Part shown: positions 36,555-46,260 of the stretch, piece by piece
Position numbering within the stretch: the stretch's first letter is position 1
Layout of the letters: every line of letters begins with the position of its first letter
Source of the DNA: Pelagibacteraceae bacterium AG-404-P08
GTDB lineage: Bacteria > Pseudomonadota > Alphaproteobacteria > HIMB59
Direction of reading: 5' to 3'
Length of the DNA stretch: 57,204 bases
Assembly (NCBI GenBank): GCA_003216195.1
Contig: QCJF01000009.1
Coordinates: 1-57,204 of the forward strand
Made by a program: the position numbers and the translations under genes
The notes under the pieces: generated by a model
Told to the model about the DNA's origin: nothing
Databases searched by the model: none
The model's input: only the letters and a program-made list of their open reading frames with translations

Positions 36555-36620
36555 TTTTCCTTGAAAAAAAGAAATAAAACTTTAAAACGACCTAACAATT
36601 TGAAAGGCAAATTATGAAAT

Positions 36621-38318
36621 ATGATATCTAATGAAGAGTATAACAAACTGTTAGAACTACAATTTGATTCAAAAAGTAATTTATCTGCAAACAAAATAAT
36701 CTCTGGAACTATTCTTAAAATAAGTGATTTACAAGTTACCGTTGACATAGGATACAAAAGTGAAGGTCAAATACCTAAAGAAGAGTTTATCAATACAGGT
36801 CATTCTGATGATTTAAAGACTGGTCAAAAAGTTGAAGTTTTTATTGAGAAATTAGAAGATAGAGAAGGCAATATTAAAGTCTCTCATGAAAAAGCAATTA
36901 AAATGAAGTCATGGGAAAAACTACAAAAAATATTCGACAATAAGGAAAGAGTGAAAGGCTTTATTGTCGGCAAAGCGAAAGCTGGGCTTTATGTAAAAAT
37001 AATGGGCACAAATGCTTTTCTTCCACTAAGTCAGATAGATGTCAGGCCAGTAAGAGATGTTAGTCATTTAATTAAAACAGAGGAGACTTTTGAAATTCTT
37101 AAGATGGATTATTCAAAAGGTAATATTGTAGTATCAAGAAAAGCAATACTTGAGGATAAACAGAAAGAGATAAAAAAACAGATTTTAGAAAAATCTAAAA
37201 GTGACTCAGTTGTGAATGGTAAAGTAAAAACATTTACTGATTATGGAGCTTTTGTTGATTTAGGTGGTATCGATGGATTGGTACACTTAAGTGATATTTC
37301 ATGGAGCAGAATTGGTCATCCATCCGATGTTCTAGAAATTGGAAAAAACTATGAATTCAAAATTTTAAAAGTATCTGACGACTCTGATAAAATAAGTCTG
37401 GGTTATAAACAACTAAAAGATGATCCTTGGGATAACATTGAAACTAAAATCAATCTTGATGAAATATATGACGGAAAAATTACACATATAACTGATTATG
37501 GAGCTTTTGTTCAATTGTCTAACAAGGATTTAGAGGGATTGGTTCATTCTAATGATATTAGTTGGACAAAAAAAAATATTCATCCAAACAAAATTTTAGA
37601 AGTTGGTTTTAATATCAGAGTTAAAATTTTGGAAATTGATCAAGAAAAGAAGAGAATAAGTCTCGGAATAAAACAAACTGAGCCAAATCCATGGGAAAAT
37701 ATTTTAAATGAGTACAAAAAAGATCAAATTATTGAAACTGAAGTAAAAAATATAACTGAGTTTGGTGTTTTCGCAAAGCTTAATGAAAATATAGATGGCC
37801 TTATCCATAAAAATGATCTTTCTTGGACTGACTCAAATGGTGACAGATCACTAAAGAAATATCAAAAAGGGGAAAATATTAAAGTGATCATACTTGAGAT
37901 TGATCCAGAAAAAGAGAAAGTAAGTTTTGGTATTAAACAGTTATCTCCTGATCCTTTTCATGAATATTTTAAAAATAAATCAAAAGGAGATATTGTTTCT
38001 GCAACAATAACAAAAATTAATAATAACGGTATCGAAGTTGAAGTTGATAGCTTCATTGAAACAACAATCAGAAGGAAAGAACTCTCAAAAAATAAAGAAG
38101 AGCAAAATATATCTAGATATAATGAAGGTCAAAAGATAAATGCTAAAATTAGCTCAATTGATCTAACGAATAGAAAGTTTGCTCTTTCGATACGTCAACT
38201 AGAGATAGATGAAGAACAAAGTTTGTTAGAAAAATATGGATCTAAATCCTCTGGATCTGTTTTAGGAGACATTCTTGGTAAGGCTTTGGATGAAGACAAG
38301 GGCTCCAAAGAAGAATAA
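36621..38318 (+). CDS. rpsA: 30S ribosomal protein S1
   Basis: 565 residues with consecutive S1 RNA-binding repeats beginning at about residues 26, 110, 195, 280, 367 and 454. Examples are the NGKVKTFTDYGAFVDLGGID unit (third repeat) and ITDYGAFVQLSNKDLEGLVH (fourth). The middle repeats carry GLVH(L/S)xDISW motifs. S1 helps mRNA bind the 30S subunit, important here because many genes lack Shine-Dalgarno sequences. The ATG at 36621 is 66 bases after aroA, and ihfB starts inside its 3' end. Confidence 0.97.
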   Translation: MISNEEYNKLLELQFDSKSNLSANKIISGTILKISDLQVTVDIGYKSEGQIPKEEFINTGHSDDLKTGQKVEVFIEKLEDREGNIKVSHEKAIKMKSWEKLQKIFDNKERVKGFIVGKAKAGLYVKIMGTNAFLPLSQIDVRPVRDVSHLIKTEETFEILKMDYSKGNIVVSRKAILEDKQKEIKKQILEKSKSDSVVNGKVKTFTDYGAFVDLGGIDGLVHLSDISWSRIGHPSDVLEIGKNYEFKILKVSDDSDKISLGYKQLKDDPWDNIETKINLDEIYDGKITHITDYGAFVQLSNKDLEGLVHSNDISWTKKNIHPNKILEVGFNIRVKILEIDQEKKRISLGIKQTEPNPWENILNEYKKDQIIETEVKNITEFGVFAKLNENIDGLIHKNDLSWTDSNGDRSLKKYQKGENIKVIILEIDPEKEKVSFGIKQLSPDPFHEYFKNKSKGDIVSATITKINNNGIEVEVDSFIETTIRRKELSKNKEEQNISRYNEGQKINAKISSIDLTNRKFALSIRQLEIDEEQSLLEKYGSKSSGSVLGDILGKALDEDKGSKEE

Positions 38319-38595
38319 GTCAGATCTTTTAAAAATATTCTTAAAATCAGAGACTGACCTAACTCCTAAAATTAACGAGGCAATTTTTAATAGATTTTTT
38401 GATACTTTAGAAAAAAGTATTTCTGACCACATTTCTATAGAATTAAGAAACTTTGGGGTTTTCAAACTAAAATTTATGGACTCAAGATATGGCTCTAATC
38501 CAAGAAATAAAAAGAAAATATATATTCCCTCTAAATGGAAGGTTACATTCAAATCTAGTGAAAATATTAATAAAAAATTAAATGAAAAAATTTAA
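38290..38595 (+). CDS. ihfB: Integration host factor beta subunit / HU-family protein
   Basis: DNA-bending protein of 101 residues from the ATG at 38290; a TTG five codons earlier is less likely. KSDLLKIFLKSETDLT is the dimerisation helix, IELRNFGVFKLKFMDSRYGSNP (about 53-74, shown here in part: RNFGVFKL, SRYGSNP) contains the conserved GxF and RxGxNP arm tip that intercalates DNA, followed by the second arm strand. It follows rpsA as ihfB does in proteobacteria, overlapping it by 29 bases, and overlaps pyrF by 14. Confidence 0.9.
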   Translation: MKTRAPKKNKSDLLKIFLKSETDLTPKINEAIFNRFFDTLEKSISDHISIELRNFGVFKLKFMDSRYGSNPRNKKKIYIPSKWKVTFKSSENINKKLNEKI

Positions 38596-39289
38596 ATCTT
38601 TCATAGCTTTAGATCTTAAATCAAATACACAAAATATTAGTATTGTAAAAAAGTTATATCGCCATGTTTATGGTTTTAAAGTAGGTTATAGAGCTTTTTA
38701 TAATAATCGTTCAGACGGGCTTATATCAGAAATTAAAAAGTCGAAATGTAAATTATTCCTTGATTTAAAACTTCATGATATTCCGAACACAGTTAGGAGT
38801 GCGATAGACTCTTTATCAAATATAAACCCTGATTTTCTTACCTTGCATATATCGGGTGGTGACGAGATGATGAAAGCTGCATTAAACTCCATTAAAAAAA
38901 ATAAACTTAAAACTAAAATTTTAGGGGTTACCTTATTAACTAGCTTGGATGGAAAAGATAGCGGAAAAATATATAAAGAGAGAAATACAAAAAAACTTGT
39001 AAAAAAATTTGCTGAAATTGCAAATAATGTCAACATTCATGGCATAATTTGTTCAGGTGATGACCTGAAAGTTTTAGGAAAGTTTAATAAACTAATAAAA
39101 ATAACACCTGGTGTAAAAATGTTTGCTAAAAATGATGACCAAAAAAGAGTTACTTTTGTTCATAATGCTTTACAAGATGGTGCAAGCTTTGTTGTAATAG
39201 GAAGAGAATTAATAGAAAGCCAAAGACCTTTAGATTTATTAAAAAAATATGCAGAACAACATAAAAATAAAAATTTGTGGACAAAATAA
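38582..39289 (+). CDS. pyrF: Orotidine 5'-phosphate decarboxylase
   Basis: Last step of UMP synthesis. 235 residues, TIM barrel. IALDLKS (about 8-14) carries the first Asp, FKVGY the next strand, and LFLDLKLHDIPNTV (about 58-71) the catalytic D-x-K-x-x-D charge network. ITPGVKM (about 174-180) and the C-terminal VIGRELIES are phosphate-binding segments. It overlaps ihfB (14 bases) and trpF (41 bases). Confidence 0.95.
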   Translation: MKKFKSFIALDLKSNTQNISIVKKLYRHVYGFKVGYRAFYNNRSDGLISEIKKSKCKLFLDLKLHDIPNTVRSAIDSLSNINPDFLTLHISGGDEMMKAALNSIKKNKLKTKILGVTLLTSLDGKDSGKIYKERNTKKLVKKFAEIANNVNIHGIICSGDDLKVLGKFNKLIKITPGVKMFAKNDDQKRVTFVHNALQDGASFVVIGRELIESQRPLDLLKKYAEQHKNKNLWTK

Positions 39290-39875
39290 TCCAGCTATTA
39301 TTAATTACTGTCTTGATTTAGATATTTCTTATCAAGGATTAATTTTTTATGAAAAAAGTCCAAGGTTCATAGATATGGACACACTATCTCTGGTTAACCA
39401 ATATTTTAAATCACATAAAAATAAATTTGTGGGTGTTTTTGTTAATCCATCAATTAATGAAATTAAAAATAAGTTAGAAGTTTTTGATTTTGATACAATT
39501 CAACTTCATGGAAATGAAGATCAAAACCTCATAAGTGAGGTTAAAAATAATTTTAAAAAAAATATATATAAATCAATATCCCCAGAGGATTTTAAAACAA
39601 CTGATTTAATTGATGTAGATCAGTTCCTCATCGAAGCGAAACCCTCTTCAAATCAAATGCCTGGAGGAAATAATAAAACTTGGGATTGGTCTGATTTTAA
39701 AAATGTAAAAAAACTTCCTTATATTTTATCAGGAGGTCTAAATGTCACTAATATCAAAAAGGCAATTGACTTAACAGGCGCGGATTTTGTTGATATAAAT
39801 TCTGGAGTAGAGGAACAACCGGGTGAAAAAAGCCTTACATTGATAGATGGTATTATTTCATCAATATATAATTAA
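39249..39875 (+). CDS. trpF: Phosphoribosylanthranilate isomerase
   Basis: Tryptophan pathway isomerase of 208 residues. IKICGQNN (about 7-14) carries the catalytic Cys; [11 protein letters not shown] (about 74-84) is the family signature, and the catalytic Asp is in the VDQFLIEAK segment (about 122-130). The C-terminal phosphate site includes LSGGLN and [10 protein letters not shown]. The ATG used gives a 41-base overlap with pyrF, and its stop forms TAATG with trpB, implying coupling. Confidence 0.94.
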   Translation: MQNNIKIKICGQNNPAIINYCLDLDISYQGLIFYEKSPRFIDMDTLSLVNQYFKSHKNKFVGVFVNPSINEIKNKLEVFDFDTIQLHGNEDQNLISEVKNNFKKNIYKSISPEDFKTTDLIDVDQFLIEAKPSSNQMPGGNNKTWDWSDFKNVKKLPYILSGGLNVTNIKKAIDLTGADFVDINSGVEEQPGEKSLTLIDGIISSIYN

Positions 39876-41080
39876 TGAAAACATATAAACAACCTAACAC
39901 TGTTGGAAGATTTGGTGAGTTTGGTGGCATGTATGTTTCAGAAACATTAATGCCCCTATTATTAGATTTAGATAAATCTTACAAAAAAATTCAAAAGGAT
40001 AAAAAATTTAAAAAAGAGCTAAATGATCTTTTTAAAAACTACGTCGGTAGGCCCTCCTCTTTGCACTACGCAAAAAATTTATCTAAATATATTAATGGAC
40101 CAAAAGTATATTTTAAAAGAGATGAGCTAAATCATACAGGAGCCCATAAAATCAATAATTGCCTCGGACAAATACTCCTTGCAAAAAAAATGGGGAAAAC
40201 AAGAATTATTGCTGAAACGGGTGCTGGACAACACGGAGTTGCAACAGCTACTGTTTGTGCTCTTTTTGATCTTCCTTGTTATATTTACATGGGATCTAAA
40301 GATATCGAAAGACAAAAACCGAATGTTTTTAGAATGAAGCTTCTAGGGGCCACCATTATTCCTGTTGAGTCTGGCAGTAGATCTTTAAAAGATGCAATGA
40401 ATGAAGCTTTAAGAGATTGGATTAAAAATGTCAGAGATACTTTTTATATTATCGGTTCTACCGCTGGTCCTCACCCTTATCCGAGAATGGTAAGAGATTT
40501 TCAATCTATAATTGGAAAAGAAGCAAGAGAGCAAATATTAAAAGTAGAGAAAAAACTACCAGATTATTTAATAGCTTGCGTTGGAGGCGGATCAAATGCC
40601 ATGGGTTTATTTTATCCATTTTTAAATGATAAAAAGGTAAAGATTATTGGAGTAGAGGCAGCTGGTAGAGGGGCCAAAACAGAAGAAACAGCTGCTACAA
40701 TGACCTCTGGAACTCCCGGTATTTTACATGGTAGTTACAGTTATGTTTTACAAGACAATGATGGGCAAATAAAAGAGGCTCATTCTATTTCTGCTGGTCT
40801 CGATTATCCTGGTGTAGGGCCTGAACACTCTCACCTAAAAAATATTAAAAGAGTTAAGTATTTTGGTGTAACCGATAAAGAGGCCCTTAAAGCATTTCAA
40901 ACATGTTCAAAACTAGAGGGGATTATTCCTGCATTAGAGCCTTCTCATGCCCTAGCCTACTTAATTAAAGCATTTAAAAATAAACATAAAAATAAAGTTG
41001 TAATTTTAAATATGTGTGGTCGAGGTGATAAAGATTTATTTACCGCAGCTAAAGCAATTGGATTTGATGCAGATGAATAA
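39875..41080 (+). CDS. trpB: Tryptophan synthase beta chain
   Basis: 401 residues, PLP enzyme joining indole and serine. [14 protein letters not shown] (about 13-26) starts the family pattern; the PLP Lys is Lys92 in [20 protein letters not shown] (about 112-122) and the phosphate loop GGGSNAMG (about 233-240) follow. The end HALAYLIKA and NMCGRGDKD are typical. It is translationally coupled to trpF upstream and overlaps trpA. Confidence 0.98.
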   Translation: MKTYKQPNTVGRFGEFGGMYVSETLMPLLLDLDKSYKKIQKDKKFKKELNDLFKNYVGRPSSLHYAKNLSKYINGPKVYFKRDELNHTGAHKINNCLGQILLAKKMGKTRIIAETGAGQHGVATATVCALFDLPCYIYMGSKDIERQKPNVFRMKLLGATIIPVESGSRSLKDAMNEALRDWIKNVRDTFYIIGSTAGPHPYPRMVRDFQSIIGKEAREQILKVEKKLPDYLIACVGGGSNAMGLFYPFLNDKKVKIIGVEAAGRGAKTEETAATMTSGTPGILHGSYSYVLQDNDGQIKEAHSISAGLDYPGVGPEHSHLKNIKRVKYFGVTDKEALKAFQTCSKLEGIIPALEPSHALAYLIKAFKNKHKNKVVILNMCGRGDKDLFTAAKAIGFDADE

Positions 41081-41849
41081 TCTAGACTCGCTTCCTAAGA
41101 AAAAAATACTCTCATTATTTATGACATGCGGGTTTCCTACACTAAATCAAAGTAAAAAGATATTTAATGAAATTTTATCTCATCAACCCGATATTATTGA
41201 ATTTGGACTTCCCTTTTCTGATCCAATGGCAGATGGTCCTATCATCCAAGAGGCAAATAAACTTGCACTAAGGTCAAATTTATCAACACAACAATCACTA
41301 GATTTAATAAAATATTTGAGTAAATCTAAAAATAATACTTCATTTGTTATAATGTGTTATTTAAATACTGTTCGTAAATTTGGATTACATAAATTTATCA
41401 AAAATATTAAAAATTTTGTCGATGGTATAATAATTGTTGATTTGCCTTTTGAGGAGGAAGATGCGATCAAAAAGTCATTGTCTAAAAATAACATACACTT
41501 AATCAAGTTAATCTCTCCAATGACTGATAAAAAAAGATCACAAAAACTTTTAAAAAATTCAAAAGGATTCATTTATTATATATCAGCAACAGGAATTACA
41601 GGTTCAAATAAATTAGATTACAAAGAAATAAACAGAAATGTTAAGTCTATAAAAAAAATGTCTTCTGTTCCTGTTTTAGTTGGATTTGGGATTAAGTCTA
41701 AAAAAGATGTCATTGATATATTCAAAAAAACAAATGCAGACGGTGTTATAATTGGCTCAGCTCTTATTCAAAAATATTTTGATCTAAAAATGGATTTTAA
41801 TAGGTACCTTAAAAGCCTTAAAAAATTTATCAAAGAGGTTAAGGTCTAA
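41073..41849 (+). CDS. trpA: Tryptophan synthase alpha chain
   Basis: Alpha chain cleaving indole-3-glycerol phosphate, 258 residues from the ATG at 41073 (an ATG two codons upstream is an equal alternative; the open frame further up lies inside trpB). FMTCGFPT (about 15-22), then [19 protein letters not shown] (about 43-61), which holds the catalytic Glu and Asp, and SATGITG (about 172-178) with GFGIKS near the phosphate site. It overlaps the trpB stop by 8 bases. Confidence 0.96.
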   Translation: MNNLDSLPKKKILSLFMTCGFPTLNQSKKIFNEILSHQPDIIEFGLPFSDPMADGPIIQEANKLALRSNLSTQQSLDLIKYLSKSKNNTSFVIMCYLNTVRKFGLHKFIKNIKNFVDGIIIVDLPFEEEDAIKKSLSKNNIHLIKLISPMTDKKRSQKLLKNSKGFIYYISATGITGSNKLDYKEINRNVKSIKKMSSVPVLVGFGIKSKKDVIDIFKKTNADGVIIGSALIQKYFDLKMDFNRYLKSLKKFIKEVKV

Positions 41850-41851
41850 AT

Positions 41852-42697
41852 ATGAACTGGCTCACAGATTATGTAAAACCTAAATTAAGCTCCCTTGTTA
41901 ATCGAAAAGAGTCTCCATCTAATTTATGGACTAAGTGTGGATGTGGGGAAAGAACCCTGTATGTAAGTGATTTAAAAGAAAATCTTAATGTTTGTTCATA
42001 TTGTGACTTTCATATGGGGATGGATGTAAAAAGTAGATTAAATAATTTATTTGATAACGAAAATTATGAATTAATCGAGGTGCCTTTTGAAAATAATGAT
42101 CCTCTAAAATTTAAAGATCTTAAAAAATACACAGACAGGATGAAAGCTGCACAAAAGAAAACTGATCAAAAAGATGCTGCTATTTTAGCTAAAGGTGAAA
42201 TTGGAAGCACAAAAGTTGTAGTTTTTATTTTAGATTTTAATTTTATGGGTGGTTCAATGGGACAATTTGTTGGTGAAGCATTTAAAATTGGTTGTCAAAA
42301 CGCTGTTAATTTGAATTGTCCATTTATATCTGTTGCTTCCTCAGGAGGTGCAAGAATGCAAGAAGGTATTGTGAGTTTAATGCAACTACCTAAAACAGTT
42401 GCAGCAGTGAATATGCTAGACCAACATAAAATTCCTTACGTGAGTGTTCTCACTCATCCTACTACTGGAGGTGTGAGCGCTTCGTTTGCGATGCTTGGAG
42501 ATATTATTATTGCTGAAAAAGGAAGTATGATTGGTTTTGCTGGAAAAAGAGTTATCGAAGAGACGATCAAAGAACAATTACCTGAGGATTTTCAGACTGC
42601 CGAATATCTTCTTGAACACGGGATGGTTGATATGGTTGTCCATCGAAAAGAATTAAGTCAAACACTTTCAAAAGTTCTATCATTCGTAAAAAAATAA
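41852..42697 (+). CDS. accD: Acetyl-CoA carboxylase carboxyltransferase beta subunit
   Basis: Beta subunit of carboxyltransferase (281 residues), which with AccA transfers the carboxyl from biotin to acetyl-CoA. The zinc ribbon near the N-terminus is unusual: Cys29-x-Cys31 and Cys48-x2-Cys51 rather than two CxxC pairs. The carboxylase core has GGSMGQFVGEA (about 130-140), SSGGARMQEG (about 161-170) and HPTTGGVSASFAMLGD (about 202-217). The accD-folC pair after trpA is the classical order. Confidence 0.96.
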   Translation: MNWLTDYVKPKLSSLVNRKESPSNLWTKCGCGERTLYVSDLKENLNVCSYCDFHMGMDVKSRLNNLFDNENYELIEVPFENNDPLKFKDLKKYTDRMKAAQKKTDQKDAAILAKGEIGSTKVVVFILDFNFMGGSMGQFVGEAFKIGCQNAVNLNCPFISVASSGGARMQEGIVSLMQLPKTVAAVNMLDQHKIPYVSVLTHPTTGGVSASFAMLGDIIIAEKGSMIGFAGKRVIEETIKEQLPEDFQTAEYLLEHGMVDMVVHRKELSQTLSKVLSFVKK

Positions 42698-42701
42698 ATT
42701 C

Positions 42702-43949
42702 TTGAAAGATCCCATTTTTCAAAGGCTACTAAATCTACATCCAAAATTTTCAGATTTATCTTTAGGGAGAATTAAAAAACTTTTGAAGAAAATAAATTTT
42801 GATGAAAATTTACTGCCAAAAGTTATTCATATTGCTGGTACAAATGGAAAAGGTTCAACAGCAGCTATTTTGAAATCAATTCTCAATCATCATGATTATT
42901 CAACACACGTATACTCCACACCTCACCTTGTAAAATTTAATGAAAGAATTCAATTAAGATCTAAAGAAATTTCCAATCAAAAATTATTAGAGTATTTGAA
43001 GTATTGCGAAGATAAAAATGAAGGAAACTTGATAACATTTTTTGAAATTACTACTGCTGCAGCGTTCAAAGCTTTTCAAGATCATAAAGCTGACTATCTA
43101 ATATTAGAAGTTGGGCTTGGGGGAAGATTTGATGCTACAAATATTTTAAAAAAATCAAAGTATGCAGCTATTACTCCAATTTCTTTAGATCATCAAGATT
43201 ATTTAGGAAATTCATTGTATCAAATTGCTTTTGAGAAATTAGGAATATTAAATCCAAAAAGTACGATTTTTATTAATCGACAGAAAACAAATGTTATGAA
43301 ATATGTTAAGTCACAATTAAAGAAAAGAAAATTAACTGCAAATCTATTTAATAATCATTGGAAAATAAAATCTAATTTTTATTTATCGGATGATATAAGA
43401 GTAAATCTATCAAAATTAAGTTTATTAGGATCACATCAATTAATTAATGCTGGATTAGCAATACATTTAGCGAGAAATATATTGAAAGAAAAATTTGTAA
43501 TAGGAAAAACAGAAAAAGCGTTGATGAATTGTAAGTGGCCTGGAAGATTGCAACAAATTAAGAGCGGACTTTTAAATAAAAAAATAAAGAAATATAAGAA
43601 TATTTATCTAGATGGTTTTCACAATATCGATGGCATGAAAGCATTAATTAAATCATTACCAAAAAATAGGAAAATACTCATATGCTCTTTTTTAAATAAT
43701 AAAAAATATATTCAGATGCTTTCTAGCTTATCAAATCATTTTAATAAAATAATTGTTGTTAAAATGAATGAGGAAAACTCTATTACTGAGGATCTACTGC
43801 CCAAATACCTTAAGCTCTATTTTGCAAATTCCTTAACAGATTCATTTAAAATGATTAATAAACTCTCATCAAATCAGACCACAATTTATTTTGGGGGATC
43901 GTTATATTTTATTGGTGAAGTGATAAAATTAAATCATTTAAAAAATTAG
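42702..43949 (+). CDS. folC: Folylpolyglutamate synthase / dihydrofolate synthase
   Basis: 415 residues, Mur-ligase-like enzyme adding glutamate to dihydropteroate and folates. The P-loop HIAGTNGKGSTAA is at about 43-55, YSTPHLVKFNERIQL (about 73-87) and LEVGLGGRFDATN (about 137-149) are family signatures, SLDHQDYLG carries the Mg/ATP-linked His, and LDGFHN (about 304-309) starts the C-domain. The start is TTG at 42702, 4 bases after the accD stop, with no ATG closer. Confidence 0.94.
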   Translation: MKDPIFQRLLNLHPKFSDLSLGRIKKLLKKINFDENLLPKVIHIAGTNGKGSTAAILKSILNHHDYSTHVYSTPHLVKFNERIQLRSKEISNQKLLEYLKYCEDKNEGNLITFFEITTAAAFKAFQDHKADYLILEVGLGGRFDATNILKKSKYAAITPISLDHQDYLGNSLYQIAFEKLGILNPKSTIFINRQKTNVMKYVKSQLKKRKLTANLFNNHWKIKSNFYLSDDIRVNLSKLSLLGSHQLINAGLAIHLARNILKEKFVIGKTEKALMNCKWPGRLQQIKSGLLNKKIKKYKNIYLDGFHNIDGMKALIKSLPKNRKILICSFLNNKKYIQMLSSLSNHFNKIIVVKMNEENSITEDLLPKYLKLYFANSLTDSFKMINKLSSNQTTIYFGGSLYFIGEVIKLNHLKN

Positions 43950-44061
43950 ATTTTCTCACTATGTATTGCCAAATAGCAAAAATATCCCCATTTATAAAGA
44001 TATATTGATTGATCTAAATTTTCTCAAAAAAGTAACAATTAATAACTAACCTTAATCCTCC

Positions 44062-44113
44062 AGAACCATTCTTGTGGATTTCTTCAAGAATGGTTCTACT
44101 CAATTTTTTTTTT
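44062..44113 (+). terminator. Probable terminator downstream of folC
   Basis: AGAACCATTCTTG (44062-44074) pairs perfectly with CAAGAATGGTTCT (44085-44097) around a 10-base loop. A run of T (44104-44113) follows after a 6-base spacer, longer than in classical terminators. The right arm and the T run overlap the 3' end of the convergent DCC-protein gene, where they encode its lysine-rich C-terminus. The upstream part of this gap (43950-44061) shows nothing else recognisable. Confidence 0.65.
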
Positions 44114-44434
44114 GTTTTTCAAATAAAGTAGTAAAGCTAATACTTCGTATGCAATTTTCCATAATTGTCTAAATAATGGTAGCTTCAACAATAAAGACAG
44201 ATATCTCCATCTTGGAATTGTGTCCCATAAAACTAAAAAAGACTCTGATCCAGAAAAAATTTTTCCATCATGATATACATGCATTCTTCTAAATAAATCT
44301 TTTTTCGAGAGATGATTTATATGCTCATCTTTATTTTTTGAAATATCAACATAGTTTATGTTGAGGGTTTTCTTTTTATAATGACTTATTTCTGCATTAC
44401 AAATATTACATGAACCATTAAAGTATACTTTCAT
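44096..44434 (-). CDS. DCC-family thiol-disulfide oxidoreductase-like protein (DUF393)
   Basis: 112-residue protein of the DUF393/DCC family. The N-terminal VYFNGSCNICNAEI gives Cys9-x2-Cys12 in a thioredoxin-like strand-loop, though Ser and Asn replace the usual DC/xCC surroundings. RMHVYHDGKIFSGSESF (about 54-70) is the second family segment. A hydrophobic stretch of about 20 residues lies near the C-terminus (about 80-105). Function in this family is not established. It follows the glutathione S-transferase gene by 5 bases, suggesting a thiol-related operon. Confidence 0.8.
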   Translation of the reverse strand: MKVYFNGSCNICNAEISHYKKKTLNINYVDISKNKDEHINHLSKKDLFRRMHVYHDGKIFSGSESFLVLWDTIPRWRYLSLLLKLPLFRQLWKIAYEVLALLLYLKNKKKIE

Positions 44435-44439
44435 TTTGA

Positions 44440-45054
44440 TTATGCGGGTGGTGGTATTGAGCCATCTTTAAATAGATCATATCCTTTTAAGACAGCAGGT
44501 CTGAGTGATATTTGATTATACCAACGCAAAAGATTGATATATTTATTCAGACCTATATCATGAATTGGATGTCTGGCGATCCAAGGAAATGTTGCAATAT
44601 CTGCAATTGAATATTCATTTGCCAAATATTCATTTATAGATAAATGATCATCTAAATTTTTGTATATCGTTTCTGCAATTTTAAAATATCTATCTTCACC
44701 AAAATCACTTTTGCCAGGATTATAATGATGAAATTGATGATGCTGACCTAACATTGGGCCTATATAACCCATTTGAGCCATCAACCACTGGGTTGTTAAA
44801 CTTTGATTTGAGCCATAAAATTCTCCTGATAAATTTGCCAAGTAAATTAAGATAGCACCGGACTCAAATATGGTCTTTTTATTATGTCTTAAAACAGGAA
44901 TTTTTGAAAATGGAGAAATTTTTTTAAATTCCTCGTTGAATTGTTCGCCCTTATTTAAATTAATTAAGGTCAAATCATAACTCTCATTAATCTCCTCTAA
45001 CATTATTGAAATTTTTCTTGCATTTGGAGTTGAGTCTGCAAATAACTCAAACAT
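44440..45054 (-). CDS. Glutathione S-transferase
   Basis: 204-residue two-domain GST. An N-terminal thioredoxin-like domain (about 1-80) has ADSTPNARKI at the active-site loop, FSKIPVL with the cis-Pro (about 51-57) and ESGAILIYLA (about 66-75), the glutathione-binding segment. The helical C-domain contains YSIADIATFPW (about 148-158), the N-capping box. Most like bacterial Nu/YfcG-type GSTs acting on disulfides. It runs into the DCC gene and is preceded directly by the DUF3147-like gene (no gap). Confidence 0.93.
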   Translation of the reverse strand: MFELFADSTPNARKISIMLEEINESYDLTLINLNKGEQFNEEFKKISPFSKIPVLRHNKKTIFESGAILIYLANLSGEFYGSNQSLTTQWLMAQMGYIGPMLGQHHQFHHYNPGKSDFGEDRYFKIAETIYKNLDDHLSINEYLANEYSIADIATFPWIARHPIHDIGLNKYINLLRWYNQISLRPAVLKGYDLFKDGSIPPPA

Positions 45055-45390
45055 TCAAATTAAACTCATAATATATTTATGAACAAAATATCCTATTACG
45101 AGTAAAGTCAATCCAATCAAATAAATTAACCAAAAATTCATATTGAGATTTTTTGCAAAGAAAAAAGGTAAAAAAAATAAGTATGAGACAGGTACTCCAA
45201 TAAGAATGCTTTTTGCAAATATTACAGTATTTTCAGTATTTTTATGCTCTAAGAAAGAGAAGGCTATGGCTATTATACTGGCTATTGGAAGAGCAATAAT
45301 AAATCCAGATAGCTCAGGTTTTTTACCAGAAAGCCAACTTGCAAATGCAATCACAAGAGCAGCAAATAAAACTTTTAAAGCAAAAATCAT
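45055..45390 (-). CDS. DUF3147-like small membrane protein
   Basis: 111 residues with about four hydrophobic helices (roughly 3-20, 30-48, 57-78, 84-106). The repeated pattern GFIIALPIASIIAI and the overall length resemble the DUF3147 family, whose function is unknown. Its stop is adjacent to the GST start, so it is probably co-transcribed with the GST and DCC genes. Confidence 0.7.
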   Translation of the reverse strand: MIFALKVLFAALVIAFASWLSGKKPELSGFIIALPIASIIAIAFSFLEHKNTENTVIFAKSILIGVPVSYLFFLPFFFAKNLNMNFWLIYLIGLTLLVIGYFVHKYIMSLI

Positions 45391-45420
45391 AATTATCTAT
45401 TTTATACTAATTAATAATAA

Positions 45421-46254
45421 TTAAAGATTATTTTCAGGTATTAAGAAAGTTGTTGATGCCCAATCACTATGCCAGATTGGCTCATTTTTATCTGGGTCTG
45501 CTTTTAATGGATAAATCACAACTGAGTCTAAAAGATATTCCCTTCCTTGTTCAATATCAAAAGTGAATTTTCCTTTATCATCCGTTATGGTATTTACAAT
45601 TGATAAGCTTGTATTTTTATATTTCGAAAAAATTGTAACAAGATTTTTTTTTAGTGGTTTTTTTTTGTAATATAGAGTTCCACTCATTTGCTTTAGATTC
45701 AATGCTTTGTAAGGATTTTGGTCTAAAACAAATTCAAATAGAAGTCCTGTTTTTTTATCCTTCCCCTCACTGCCATTTAGTGTAATAATAGATTTTGCAT
45801 AACGACGATAACTCTCAATAAAATTACTTTCGGGAAATCCTTTCTCAAAATGAGTATTGATTAGTTGCTGGTAACCTTTTTCATTAACAAAATCCTCGAA
45901 TTTTTGAAACTTTTTATAATCAACATATTTATCTTTAGTTTCATGATAAATAATTAATAAATTGTCTAAATTAGTCGTTATATTAATTGCAGGCACATCA
46001 CCTAGTATGCCCTTTATTTTTTCTTTTTTATTTTTGGATCCAGATAATATTTTAAATGTTTTAAAATCTTGTGGATTATACATTAAAACCATACCTTGAA
46101 ATTCTTGTCCTACCCTCAAGTGAGCATTTATTAAGTCATCATTAAGTTGATATTGCGTAGGCTCGATCCAAAATTCATGAGCGTTTGCTCTAATAGAATA
46201 AGCAATAAGGAGCAAAAAAATATAAAGAATTTTTGGGGGAATTTTGGTAAACAT
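45421..46254 (-). CDS. DUF4198-type periplasmic protein (metal-uptake related)
   Basis: 277-residue secreted protein with an N-terminal signal peptide (about 1-25, ending SIRANA before HEFWIEP). The HEFWIEP start of the mature chain and the C-terminal beta-sandwich with TDDKGKFTFDIEQGREYLL resemble DUF4198, linked to cobalt/nickel uptake (NikM/CbiK-like). The conserved N-terminal His of the mature protein is expected to bind metal in such proteins. It diverges from the HupE/UreJ-like gene with only 6 bases between the start codons, supporting a joint role. Confidence 0.75.
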   Translation of the reverse strand: MFTKIPPKILYIFLLLIAYSIRANAHEFWIEPTQYQLNDDLINAHLRVGQEFQGMVLMYNPQDFKTFKILSGSKNKKEKIKGILGDVPAINITTNLDNLLIIYHETKDKYVDYKKFQKFEDFVNEKGYQQLINTHFEKGFPESNFIESYRRYAKSIITLNGSEGKDKKTGLLFEFVLDQNPYKALNLKQMSGTLYYKKKPLKKNLVTIFSKYKNTSLSIVNTITDDKGKFTFDIEQGREYLLDSVVIYPLKADPDKNEPIWHSDWASTTFLIPENNL

Positions 46255-46260
46255 GACCGA

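Noticed and set aside
41016-41066. Upstream extension of trpA
   Set aside because: It lies within trpB in another frame; TrpA homologues start near KxxLxxFMTCGFP.
46147-46260. Upstream extension of the HupE-like gene
   Set aside because: It runs antisense inside the divergent DUF4198 gene; the ATG at 46261 starts a proper signal peptide.
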